From Armatimonadota bacterium (GTDB taxonomy: Bacteria > Armatimonadota > HRBIN16): a stretch of DNA of 64,000 nt. The notes below the pieces were generated by a model. That model had not been told where the DNA came from and did not search any database. It saw only the letters and a program-made list of their open reading frames with translations. The position numbers were made by a program, and so were the translations under genes. Within the stretch, counting starts at the first letter, position 1, and every line of letters begins with the position of its first letter. Positions 34,167 through 42,230 of this stretch are shown here, piece by piece. The DNA lies in the NCBI GenBank assembly GCA_026003195.1, contig BPGU01000001.1, positions 1,039,398-1,103,397 of the forward strand. Direction: 5' to 3'.

Positions 34167-34219
34167 TTGACAGACAAAACAGAGTGTGTTATGATGAGAT
34201 TGCGAAATCGATTACGCAA
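34167..34219 (+). promoter_or_regulatory. Second prepilin promoter with LacI-type operator O2
   Basis: TTGACA (34167-34172), 17 bases, TATGAT (34190-34195). Four bases later comes TTGCGAAA-TCGA-TTACGCAA (34200-34219), one mismatch from a perfect palindrome and nearly identical to O1. The -35-to-operator distance is 33 bases in both cases. Confidence 0.88.
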
Positions 34220-34239
34220 AAAATGAGGAGGTTTCCAAC

Positions 34240-35001
34240 ATGTCCAGACGTGGCTTTACCCTGATCGAATTGCTGGTGGTTATCGCGATTATCGCGATAC
34301 TGGCAGCGATTCTGTTCCCCGTCTTTGCACAGGCGAGAGATAAGGCTCGGCAAACGGCTTGTCTTTCCAACATGAAGCAACTGGCAACGGCGATGGCGAT
34401 GTATGCCCAAGACTATGACGAAACGACCATCTTGTTATGGTGGTTTCCGCAGCCTGATGGTAGCGCTATTCACTGACCACAGCGCATCTACCCCTATGTA
34501 AAAAACAATGGCGTGTTTCTGTGCCCTAGCGCTCCCAGGGTGAACCCCACGGATATGACCCGCACCGACAACGGCGCTGCCGGTCCTGCCTATGCCGGAA
34601 ACTGGCACGTCGGCTGGGGAGTGTCGCTCGGAGCCTACGAGCGCGTGGCGGATGCGATTATCATCGGAGAGACAGGGGTGAACGACTGGAACGGCAATGG
34701 CAGCCTTGTCCGAGCCGCTTCCACCATGAACCCCTGGCACCACAACGACATCGGAGGTGGGTTCCCCGACTGGGCATCCGTTCGCTGTCAACAGCGGTAT
34801 GATGCGTTCCATCCCTATGCTGCCTCGCGGGGACAGTCTGGTTTCGCTATTCACTGGCGACACGCCAGCGGCGCGAACTTCGTTTTCGCCGATGGACACG
34901 CCAAGTGGATCAGGCAACCCGGCTTGAAGCCTGAGAACTTCTATCCGGGCAATCCGCCAAGCTACGCATACGAAGACCCTGCAAACTGCTCGACGCTGTA
35001 G
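34240..35001 (+). pseudogene. Prepilin-like gene interrupted by an in-frame TGA
   Basis: Start ATG 34240 ([18 protein letters not shown], then [16 protein letters not shown]) with an AGGAGG site. After DGSAIH the frame hits TGA at 34474-34476 and then continues unchanged as PQRIYPYVKNNGVFLCPS to the natural end at 35001, including a canonical H-X9-DG ending (HASGANFVFADGHAKW). Trp (TGG) is the plausible original codon, so one G-to-A change explains it. TGA is a normal stop in other genes here, so general recoding is unlikely. The 78-residue product could still be exported as a fragment. Under operator O2 and followed by a strong terminator. Confidence 0.85.
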
Positions 35002-35015
35002 TGGTCATGTGCTCT

Positions 35016-35046
35016 GGTCAGGAGGGCATCCCTCCTGACCTTTTTT
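35016..35046 (+). terminator. Rho-independent terminator after the second prepilin
   Basis: GGTCAGGAGG (35016-35025) and CCTCCTGACC (35031-35040) form a perfect 10-bp stem with a 5-base loop, followed by six T. Confidence 0.92.
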
Positions 35047-35077
35047 CGTGACTTCGCCCCGCCTGGGGCAATCCTGA

Positions 35078-35106
35078 TTGACAACACCTTCCGCCATGCG
35101 CATAAT
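35078..35106 (+). promoter_or_regulatory. Promoter of the helicase gene (leaderless)
   Basis: TTGACA (35078-35083), 17 bases, CATAAT (35101-35106). The ATG at 35113 is where transcription should start, and no ribosome site fits between, so the mRNA is probably leaderless. Confidence 0.75.
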
Positions 35107-35112
35107 ACCTGT

Positions 35113-37368
35113 ATGAACATCATGGTTCTCTACGAAAACCTGAGGACGGCAGTGGAGGCAGAGATTATCGCGCAGCAGGCGGACAAGGCGAACCTCAAAA
35201 GCCTGCGCGCCGTATGGGCAGAGCGAATCCGACAGATAGAAGACGAGCAAGCCGTCTACCGCTTCGAGACCGCAAAGCAGGTGCACCCTTCACTGGAAGA
35301 CGCGCCAGTGGTTGTAGATACCGGTGAAACGGAGGTGCCAGGTGAGGTTCTCTTCGCCCTCGGCTACGAAGTGCATGTTGCCACCGCTGACCTGGGCGAG
35401 TCGCTGGGCGCGTGCCAGCTGTTGATTGACCTCACCTTTATTCTGGAGCGCCTCCACCAGCTGCTGGAAGAGCAAATCCGCTCTCCGCGCCACTTCGAGA
35501 TGGGAACCGCAGAAACCGTTCTGGGGCTGCGCGACTGTGAGAGGGTTCCTGTAGACAACGAGGTGCTGTCTCTTCTGCGATGCATGCAACAGGACGCCCC
35601 TGCGCACGAACGACCCAATTCTGAGCAACGTGCAGCCATTCAGATCTCCGCAAATGCACCTGTGCTCTTCGTGTGGGGACCGCCCGGTACAGGCAAAACC
35701 ACCACGCTGGCGTGGATTGCAGAGGCGTGTGTACGCCGGGGTGAGAGCGTGTTGCTGGTTTCCAACACCAACGTGGCAGTAGACCGCGCCCTGACCAAGC
35801 TGTTGGATGCGGTAGGCACGGATGGCGAATGGGCACGCAAGATAATACAGGGAGCGATACTGCGCCTGGGCATCTCGGAGCAACCCCATTTGCAACCTCT
35901 GCTGCTGGGCACACATCTGGAGTTGCACAGGCAAGACAGTATGTCCTCAGAGAGGGAGGACAAAGGGGAGCACAGCTTCCAGCGCGAGCGACGACGCCTG
36001 ATGGAAAAGGCGCAACTGATCGCTTGCACGCTTGCCAAAGCAGTCACCGACCCCTATCTGCGCGAGCGACGGTTTGACGTGCTACTGGTGGACGAAGGGA
36101 GTATGGCGCCTCTGCCATATGTCGCAGCGCTTGCCGCGCTGTGCCGGAAGCGGGTAGTCATCGGCGGCGACTTCCGCCAGCTGCCCCCGATCAGCATGGT
36201 ACAGGAAGAGGAATCAGCGCGGTGGCTGAACACCGACATCTTTCAGCAAGCAGGCATCGTTGCTCCCGATGGGAGCGTGCAGCATCGCTGGAATCTAGTG
36301 GCTTTGGCGGAACAGTGGCGCATGCGCACCCCCATTTGCGAACTGGTCAACGAGCCGATGTATGAGGGCATGCTTCGCACCCCTGAGCACCTCCAGGGCG
36401 ACCCGGAAGACAGCCTTTACCTGGTAGACACTGGTGCCTTACGAGCCTGTTCCGACCGTACCAGTGGTTATTCGCACTTCAACATCGCGAATGCGCTCGT
36501 ATGCGTGGGGTTGACACAACGTCTGCTCATTGAAAATCCCTTCGCTCGCGTCGGCATCGTGACTCCCTACAACGCCCAGGCATCATTGATACACGCCATG
36601 CTACTGGATTGCGACCTGGCACACGAGGTGCGTGTGGCTACCGTACACCGCTTTCAGGGCGAGGAAAGACAGGCAATTATCTTTGATTGCGTGGATGCGC
36701 CGCCTTTTGGATGGGTAGGGCAGTTCCTGCGAGGGAGTAGGCCCGCTGAAGAGAGCACGCGCCTGTTGAACGTGGCGGTGACACGCGCGCAGCAGCAACT
36801 CTATCTAGTGGGTGATGCGGGGTATCTGGAACGCAAACTTCCCCCACAGGTGTTGCTCCGGTATATCCTGTGGAAGATACGGCGCGAGGGAACGGTGCTG
36901 GACGGTTCACATTTCGTGGGCGTAGCAATGGACAACAACCGTTCGTGGCGGTGGGTGAGCGAAGCGGATTTCCTGCCGATGCTTCAGCAGGACCTGCGTG
37001 AGGCGATGCGGCAAAGAGGAAGCATTACCGTGATGGAACCCCTCCTGCGCCGCGACGATGGAGAAACGCTGGTCTCTCTGCTCACGGACCTGCTACGGAC
37101 AAGAGTGGAGGTAAACATCCTACACGCAGAGAGCACCACCCTACACGAACGCGCTACCGCTTTGCATCAGATGGGAGCAAAGCTCATCCCTTTGCGTCTG
37201 CCACAGGGCAGACAGGAGTTTCAGGACTGGTGCGCCTTTATCGGTAGGCAGGCTGCATGGTGGGGCAGCGTGGTGATGCCCTATCGGCAAGCGGCGTTCG
37301 TGCGGGTAGCTTCGCGCGCCACCATGAACGAGCTGCAATTTCTGCGTCGTCCCCGCTCCGGGGCATAA
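35113..37368 (+). CDS. Superfamily 1 Upf1-like helicase with PLD-like tail
   Basis: A 751-residue DNA/RNA helicase of the Upf1/Dna2/IGHMBP2 type. Motifs in order: Walker A GPPGTGKTTT (about 188-197), Ia VSNTNVAVDRAL, Walker B VLLVDEGSM, III GGDFRQLPPI, V TVHRFQGEERQAIIFD and VI NVAVTRAQQQLYLVGD. The first 170 residues are alpha/beta without known family. The C-terminal 170 residues (about 580-751) look like a phospholipase-D-fold nuclease domain, with WCAFIGRQAAWWGSV where an HKD-type block normally lies, but His and Lys are gone, so this part is likely non-catalytic. It stands alone with its own promoter. Roles in nucleic-acid surveillance or defence are possible. Confidence 0.9.
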   Translation: MNIMVLYENLRTAVEAEIIAQQADKANLKSLRAVWAERIRQIEDEQAVYRFETAKQVHPSLEDAPVVVDTGETEVPGEVLFALGYEVHVATADLGESLGACQLLIDLTFILERLHQLLEEQIRSPRHFEMGTAETVLGLRDCERVPVDNEVLSLLRCMQQDAPAHERPNSEQRAAIQISANAPVLFVWGPPGTGKTTTLAWIAEACVRRGESVLLVSNTNVAVDRALTKLLDAVGTDGEWARKIIQGAILRLGISEQPHLQPLLLGTHLELHRQDSMSSEREDKGEHSFQRERRRLMEKAQLIACTLAKAVTDPYLRERRFDVLLVDEGSMAPLPYVAALAALCRKRVVIGGDFRQLPPISMVQEEESARWLNTDIFQQAGIVAPDGSVQHRWNLVALAEQWRMRTPICELVNEPMYEGMLRTPEHLQGDPEDSLYLVDTGALRACSDRTSGYSHFNIANALVCVGLTQRLLIENPFARVGIVTPYNAQASLIHAMLLDCDLAHEVRVATVHRFQGEERQAIIFDCVDAPPFGWVGQFLRGSRPAEESTRLLNVAVTRAQQQLYLVGDAGYLERKLPPQVLLRYILWKIRREGTVLDGSHFVGVAMDNNRSWRWVSEADFLPMLQQDLREAMRQRGSITVMEPLLRRDDGETLVSLLTDLLRTRVEVNILHAESTTLHERATALHQMGAKLIPLRLPQGRQEFQDWCAFIGRQAAWWGSVVMPYRQAAFVRVASRATMNELQFLRRPRSGA

Positions 37369-37371
37369 ACT

Positions 37372-37400
37372 TTGACAACGGCGCCAACTGGCGTTATAAT
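37372..37400 (+). promoter_or_regulatory. Promoter of tRNA-Arg
   Basis: TTGACA (37372-37377), 17 bases, TATAAT (37395-37400): full consensus on both boxes. Confidence 0.9.
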
Positions 37401-37413
37401 AAAGATGCAGTGC

Positions 37414-37488
<75 letters not shown>

Positions 37489-37562
37489 TTTTCTTTCTTC
37501 CCCTGCAGGCTCTTTTTCGGTTATAATCTTAGTGACTTCATTCCGCAGAAAGGGGTCTATTC

Positions 37563-38288
37563 ATGGCACGTCCTGATGGGCGCGGCTCGCAGGAGCTGCG
37601 TCCCCTGCGCTTGACGCGGGGGGTGATGAAATATGCTGAAGGCTCTTGTCTGATCGAAGCGGGAGATACCCGTGTGATTTGTACCGCCTCTGTGGAGGAC
37701 CGCGTTCCGCCTTTCCTGAAGGGCACCGGCACCGGTTGGGTGACCGCGGAGTACGGGATGTTGCCACGCTCCTGTCGCCAGCGCACACCTCGCGAGATCA
37801 CCAAAGGCGCGCCCGGTGGACGCACGATGGAGATACAGCGGCTGATCGGACGTGCCCTGCGCTCAGTGGTGCAGCTGGAGAGCTTGGGAGAGCGTACCAT
37901 TACTATCGACTGTGACGTACTCCAGGCGGACGGCGGCACGCGAACAGCTTCCATCACCGGTGGGTTTGTTGCACTGGCGGAGGCGCTGCACTGGATGCGC
38001 CAGAAGGGCATGATTAAACACATGCCTCTCAATGACATCGTGGCGGCAGTGAGCGTAGGAGTGGTGGGAGGAGCGGATTTGCTCGACCTGTGCTACGATG
38101 AAGATTATCAAGCCTCGGTGGACATGAACGTGGTGATGACAGGCAAGGGCAAATTCGTGGAGGTGCAGGGCACTGCAGAGGGGCTACCTTTCGGCAGAGA
38201 TCGACTGAACAAGCTGCTGGACCTGGCGCAGTTGGGCTTGCAGCAAATCTTCCAGATACAGCGTGAGGTACTGAAGGACATTCTATAG
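37563..38288 (+). CDS. rph: Ribonuclease PH
   Basis: A 241-residue phosphorolytic 3'-5' exoribonuclease that trims tRNA 3' ends and takes part in rRNA decay. Family blocks: [18 protein letters not shown] at the N-terminus, [17 protein letters not shown] (phosphate-binding Arg region), [29 protein letters not shown] and [20 protein letters not shown] box lies at 37522-37527. The stop is directly adjacent to the ATG of rdgB, the common rph-rdgB pair. It sits just after a tRNA gene, which suits its role. Confidence 0.96.
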   Translation: MARPDGRGSQELRPLRLTRGVMKYAEGSCLIEAGDTRVICTASVEDRVPPFLKGTGTGWVTAEYGMLPRSCRQRTPREITKGAPGGRTMEIQRLIGRALRSVVQLESLGERTITIDCDVLQADGGTRTASITGGFVALAEALHWMRQKGMIKHMPLNDIVAAVSVGVVGGADLLDLCYDEDYQASVDMNVVMTGKGKFVEVQGTAEGLPFGRDRLNKLLDLAQLGLQQIFQIQREVLKDIL

Positions 38289-38921
38289 ATGAAAAGGGAA
38301 CTGGTCATCGCGACGAACAATCTCAAGAAGCTCCGCGAGATGCACGCTCTGCTACAGGTGTTGGAGGAGGATGGCATCGCCATCAGGTCGCTGCGCGATT
38401 TCCCTCCGTACCCGGAGCCCGAAGAAGATGGCGACGATTACATCACGAATGCTCTGCTTAAAGCGCGTGCTGCCGTCGCACACACAGGCAGGGTTTGCAT
38501 CGCCGACGACAGCGGGCTGGAAGTAGAGTATCTCGGTGGCAAGCCCGGGGTGCATTCCAAACGCTTCGCTGGCGAGGATACCCCCTGGAATGTCAAAATC
38601 GCCAAACTGCTGGAGCTGCTGGAAGGTGTTCCGCAGGAGCAGCGAGGTGCACGCTTCAACTCGGTTATCGCTATCAGCACTCCCTGGGATGCAGAATATA
38701 TCCTGCGGGATACCTGTCGCGGATGGATTTACTGGGAGCCTCGTGGCGAGCATGGCTTCGGTTACGACCCTGTGTTTTACTTACCTGAGCTGGGCTGCAC
38801 GATGGCGGAGCTACCTATGGAGCGCAAGAACCAGATCAGCCACCGTGCCAAGACTCTATCGGCAGCGATACCTCTACTGCGGTGGCTATTTGGGCAACGG
38901 AAGCCCGATTTCGCATTCTAG
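38289..38921 (+). CDS. rdgB: RdgB/HAM1 non-canonical purine NTP pyrophosphatase
   Basis: A 210-residue house-cleaning enzyme that hydrolyses dITP, XTP and ITP to the monophosphate. The signature runs VIATNNLKKLREM, VCIADDSGLEVEYLGGKPGVHSKRFAG and EHGFGYDPVFYLPE, ending KNQISHRAKTLSA. Its start codon follows the rph stop with no gap, so translation is coupled. The length is typical. Confidence 0.96.
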   Translation: MKRELVIATNNLKKLREMHALLQVLEEDGIAIRSLRDFPPYPEPEEDGDDYITNALLKARAAVAHTGRVCIADDSGLEVEYLGGKPGVHSKRFAGEDTPWNVKIAKLLELLEGVPQEQRGARFNSVIAISTPWDAEYILRDTCRGWIYWEPRGEHGFGYDPVFYLPELGCTMAELPMERKNQISHRAKTLSAAIPLLRWLFGQRKPDFAF

Positions 38922-38969
38922 CCCAATATTGGGGTACAATCTACATGGGAAGAAGGAAGACCTGGCGAC

Positions 38970-40157
38970 ATGACAGTGAATGACGTGAACGACCTCATCC
39001 GTATACTGAAAGAGCATCCAGAGTGGCGCGATGAATTGAGACGGGTGCTGCTCACGGAGGAGCTGCTTCAGCTGCCTGACCTCGTGAGAGAATTGGTCGA
39101 GGTGCAGCGCCAACAGTCACGGGAATTAGCGCAGATTCGTGCTACCCTCTCTGAGGTGTTGCAGATACAGCGCCAGCACTCAGAAATGCTCGCTCAGCAT
39201 TCACTGGCTATCACACAGCTTGCGGAGGCGCAGCGTCGCACGGACGAGCGTTTGGAGCAGTTGGCAGCTGAAGTGCGGGCATTAGCCGAGGCACAGCGTC
39301 GCACCGAGGATCGTTTGGAGCAGTTAGCCGAGGCGCAGCGTCGCACGGACGAGCGTTTGGAGCAGTTAGCCGAGGCGCAGCGTCGCACCGAGGATCGTTT
39401 GGAGCAGTTAGCCGAGGCACAGCGTCGCACGGACGAGCGTTTGGAGCAGTTGGCAGCTGAAGTGCGGGCATTGGCCGAGGCACAGCGTCGCACCGAGGAT
39501 CGTTTGGAGCAGTTAGCCGAGGCACAGCGTCGCACGGACGAGCGTTTGGAGCAGTTGGCAGCTGAAGTGCGGGCATTGGCCGAGGCACAGCGTCGCACCG
39601 AGGATCGTTTGGAGCAGTTAGCCGAGGCGCAGCGTCGCACGGAACAGCAACTTTCGGAGCTCATCGAGGCGCAGAAGCGCACAGACCAGGAGCTGCGCAG
39701 ACTGGCAGACTGGCAGCGCGGAGAAGCAGGACGACGTGAAGGAGAAAGATATGAGAGAGATACGGTCAGGCGGGCGCCAAACCTGTTCTTCGGGGGAGAA
39801 GGTGGCTCGCCTGAGTACCCACATGTGAGCAGCGTGGTTGCTCAGTGGCTATCCCCTTACTTCCGGCAACAACGTGCACCCGATCCGGCTGAGGACCCAT
39901 TACTGTCTGATATCATCTGGTGGAAGGGCGATCGTGTACTGGTGGTAGAAGTTTCTCAAAAAGTGAACGGGCACGATGTGCGCCGTGCTCGACAGCGAGC
40001 AAACACACTGAGAGAGGTTGGGGTAGATGCAATCCCTGTAGTAATTGGTGAGGAATGGGCTACCCCCGAATCGCAGGCGATTGCTCAGCAAGAGGGCGTG
40101 GAATGGATGGTTAGCGGAGGTCTATCTCAGGGGGTGTTACAGTTCCGTCGGTCGTAG
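38970..40157 (+). CDS. 14-residue-repeat coiled-coil protein with nuclease-like C-terminus
   Basis: A 395-residue soluble protein. A helical N-terminus (VNDLIRILKEHPEWRDELR) leads to a long coiled coil of ten near-identical 14-residue units, mostly LAEAQRRTDERLEQ alternating with LAEAQRRTEDRLEQ, interrupted three times by LAAEVRA (residues 84-244). The last 150 residues (GERYERDTVRRA to the end) match the PD-(D/E)XK-like domain of DUF3782-type proteins: Asp in LLSDIIWWKGDRVLVVEVS, then DVRRARQRANTLREVGV. The usual catalytic Lys after E-x is replaced (EVSQK), so activity is doubtful. Such proteins are widespread in cyanobacteria and thermophiles; function unknown. Confidence 0.8.
   Translation: MTVNDVNDLIRILKEHPEWRDELRRVLLTEELLQLPDLVRELVEVQRQQSRELAQIRATLSEVLQIQRQHSEMLAQHSLAITQLAEAQRRTDERLEQLAAEVRALAEAQRRTEDRLEQLAEAQRRTDERLEQLAEAQRRTEDRLEQLAEAQRRTDERLEQLAAEVRALAEAQRRTEDRLEQLAEAQRRTDERLEQLAAEVRALAEAQRRTEDRLEQLAEAQRRTEQQLSELIEAQKRTDQELRRLADWQRGEAGRREGERYERDTVRRAPNLFFGGEGGSPEYPHVSSVVAQWLSPYFRQQRAPDPAEDPLLSDIIWWKGDRVLVVEVSQKVNGHDVRRARQRANTLREVGVDAIPVVIGEEWATPESQAIAQQEGVEWMVSGGLSQGVLQFRRS
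39219..39701 (+). repeat. 42-bp tandem repeats coding for heptad pairs
   Basis: Ten 42-bp units and three 21-bp spacers (483 bp) within the coiled-coil gene. Units 1-8 alternate strictly between TDERLEQ and TEDRLEQ forms, so the recent duplication unit is 84 or 105 bp. Nucleotide identity between units is very high, which implies recent expansion and easy copy-number change. Confidence 0.9.
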
Positions 40158-40240
40158 CACAAGGGCATTATAACAGCCATCACCTGCATCCACTGCGGCT
40201 CAAAACGCGTCCTGTGTCTGGGGCACGGTAGATGTCAGGA

Positions 40241-40299
40241 ACCTTCCGCCCGCAAATGGTGTCAGAAGTAAAGGGCGAGTAGCTTGCGGTGCGGAAGGT
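40241..40299. promoter_or_regulatory. Nested inverted repeat overlapping the cdaA -35 box
   Basis: ACCTTCCGC (40241-40249) pairs with GCGGAAGGT (40291-40299) and CCGCAA (40250-40255) with TTGCGG (40284-40289), leaving a 28-base loop. The right arm contains the -35 box of the cdaA promoter. As RNA from upstream it would be a strong stem that could end the preceding transcript; as DNA it may be a regulator site. Confidence 0.6.
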
Positions 40300-40312
40300 A
40301 TTGTGCTATACT
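40284..40312 (+). promoter_or_regulatory. Promoter of cdaA
   Basis: TTGCGG (40284-40289), 17 bases, TATACT (40307-40312), 41 bases before the TTG start. Confidence 0.65.
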
Positions 40313-40353
40313 GAAACCGTTCCCATGAAACTTTCAGATAGCAGGGTGGTGCG

Positions 40354-41271
40354 TTGTCCGTCATTGAAACGGTATTCAAGCCGTTACTGGTGACTTTAAG
40401 GGAACTGGATGTGGCATCCACGCTGGTGCTGCTGGTGGACATCCTCGCTGTAGCGTACTTGCTTTATCGCCTCATCCTCTTGGCGAAGGGCACCCGCGCG
40501 TGGCAAATCATGTCGGGGCTGTTTCTCTTCTTCCTGTTGATGTACATCAGTGGCAAGCTGGGCTTAACGACGCTCAACTGGTTGATGCGCCAAGTACTTC
40601 CCTTGGGTCCCGTAGCACTGGTTATCCTCTTCTACCCCGAGTTGCGCCACGCGCTGGAGGAGATGGGACGGCTCGGATTCTGGGGGCAGAGTATTAATCC
40701 CACAGGGCGCGAGAATCTGGCATCTGTAGTGAATGAAGTGGTACGCGCTGCTACCGAGATGGCCAGGCAAAAGATAGGTGCGCTTATCGTCTTTGAACCT
40801 TATCCTTCACTGGATTACTATGTCTCGCCGGGTGTTCCTATCGATGCAAAGGTGAGTGCACGCCTGCTGACCTCTTTGTTCTATCCGGGCAATCCGTTGC
40901 ATGACGGTGCGGTGGTAATCTGGGGGGACCGTATTATCGCAGCGGGGTGCACGCTCCCCCTGACCGAGAACCCCATGGTAGACCAAAACGTGCACATGCG
41001 TCACAAGGCAGCGATAGGTGCTTCGGAACGAGGGGCAGTGGCTCTGGTGGTATCCGAAGAGACGGGAATCATCTCCGTCGCCTTTTCTGGACGCTTGCAG
41101 CGAGGCTTTCGGGAAGATACCTTACGCGAACGTCTGATGAATCTGCTCACCGCCCAGCCGCCCAAGCAGGCACTGGAAAGTCTGCGACAGACCATGCGCT
41201 GGCGTCCGGCGTGGGGGTTCGGCCGTCGTCAGCAGAGCCAGCAGCGATCAGCGCAAGCGGAGAGGAGGTAA
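40354..41271 (+). CDS. cdaA: Membrane diadenylate cyclase CdaA
   Basis: A 305-residue enzyme that condenses two ATP into the second messenger c-di-AMP. Three membrane helices occupy the N-terminal 100 residues; the DAC domain (about 120-255) has the DGA motif in NPLHDGAVVIW and the RHR motif region as VHMRHKAAIGASE. The usual sequence is G-T-R-H-R, so the residue before Arg is Met and the second Arg is Lys here. A basic Gln/Arg-rich tail ends the protein. It starts at TTG 40354. The cdaR gene follows after 5 bases, as in Firmicutes. Confidence 0.93.
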   Translation: MSVIETVFKPLLVTLRELDVASTLVLLVDILAVAYLLYRLILLAKGTRAWQIMSGLFLFFLLMYISGKLGLTTLNWLMRQVLPLGPVALVILFYPELRHALEEMGRLGFWGQSINPTGRENLASVVNEVVRAATEMARQKIGALIVFEPYPSLDYYVSPGVPIDAKVSARLLTSLFYPGNPLHDGAVVIWGDRIIAAGCTLPLTENPMVDQNVHMRHKAAIGASERGAVALVVSEETGIISVAFSGRLQRGFREDTLRERLMNLLTAQPPKQALESLRQTMRWRPAWGFGRRQQSQQRSAQAERR

Positions 41272-41276
41272 GGACG

Positions 41277-42224
41277 GTGTGGAGAGTGCTGCGCGAGAAC
41301 ATTCCTGAGAAACTGATGGCTTTGAGCAGTGCCTTGCTGATATGGCTGTATGTCAATGCGGAGAGAAACCCCAGTATCACTCAAAGGTTTACCGTAGACG
41401 TAGAGGTGCGAAACCTGCAAAATGGTTACGAGCCACCGGTGATTACCCCCCCACAGGTCACAGTCGTACTGACTGGTGTCCGTAGCAGCGTGGAACAGAT
41501 TGCACCGCGGGGAATGCGCGCTGTAGTCGACCTGTCGAAGGTAACGGAAGGTAAGCAGCGCTTGCCTGTGCAACTCAACCTCACACGCGATGTGCTTCGA
41601 GATGTGCAAGTGGAAATTATTCCGCCGACGGTGCAGGTCTCTCTGACAAGGCGCATTACTCGTGAGTTCAAAATACAGTGCCTCTTTGTCAATGCACCAC
41701 CTGAAGGATACGTGTACCTTACCCCGATCGTCTCTCCTGAAACGGCGGCGGTCTCCGGTGCGCGGGAGCGGGTAAGCCAGGTACAACGGCTTATCGTGAA
41801 TGCGGTGCCACAAAAGGTGGGTGATGAGGTAGATGATGACTTGCCGATAGTTGCACTGGACTCCGACAACCGACCGGTCGAAGGGATAACCATTCGTCCT
41901 TCGCACGCGCGCGTGGTACTGAAGCTGGCACCGGTAAGCCTTACCAAAACGGTGCTGGTTACCCCAGTCTGGAAGGGCAAACCTGACCCCAGTGTTGCCA
42001 TCGAGGAGATTGTTATCGAGCCGCGCACGGTGGTCATTTCGGGCAAGCCTGAGGTCCTCGCGCAGGTGCACAGTGTGGAAACGGAACCGATTGACATAGA
42101 CAATCTGACTTCTGATATCACCAAGAACGTTTCTCTGCGTCCGGTAGAGGGTGCACAGTTAACCACATCGAGCGTGCGAGTCTCGGTGCGCGTGCGCCGG
42201 TTACCGGAACGTCCGGCACCGTAG
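41277..42224 (+). CDS. cdaR: CdaR (YbbR-domain) regulator of CdaA
   Basis: A 315-residue membrane-anchored protein with one N-terminal helix (KLMALSSALLIWLYVNAE) and then three to four YbbR repeats of about 80 residues (for example VEVRNLQNGYEPPVITPPQVTV and VSGARERVSQVQRLI). CdaR binds and tunes CdaA outside the membrane (knowledge from Gram-positive bacteria). Start GTG 41277 follows GGAGAGGAGG. In many genomes glmM follows; here the next gene is a GT4 glycosyltransferase. Confidence 0.92.
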   Translation: MWRVLRENIPEKLMALSSALLIWLYVNAERNPSITQRFTVDVEVRNLQNGYEPPVITPPQVTVVLTGVRSSVEQIAPRGMRAVVDLSKVTEGKQRLPVQLNLTRDVLRDVQVEIIPPTVQVSLTRRITREFKIQCLFVNAPPEGYVYLTPIVSPETAAVSGARERVSQVQRLIVNAVPQKVGDEVDDDLPIVALDSDNRPVEGITIRPSHARVVLKLAPVSLTKTVLVTPVWKGKPDPSVAIEEIVIEPRTVVISGKPEVLAQVHSVETEPIDIDNLTSDITKNVSLRPVEGAQLTTSSVRVSVRVRRLPERPAP

Positions 42225-42230
42225 ACTCCG

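Noticed and set aside
34240-35001. Recoding of TGA as Trp or selenocysteine in the second prepilin
   Set aside because: Many intact genes here (hemW, trpS, E2, pspA, hisI-exporter overlap and others) end in TGA with the next gene starting at once, and no SECIS-like stem was noticed after the TGA. A point mutation is simpler.
39194-39682. Long minus-strand frames rich in Arg-Cys-Ala and Pro-Arg repeats opposite the coiled-coil gene
   Set aside because: They are frames created by the 42-bp repeats of the real plus-strand gene, without ribosome sites and with improbable compositions.
39219-39701. CRISPR-like array
   Set aside because: The repeats are contiguous, in frame and code for heptads; there are no unique spacers or cas genes.
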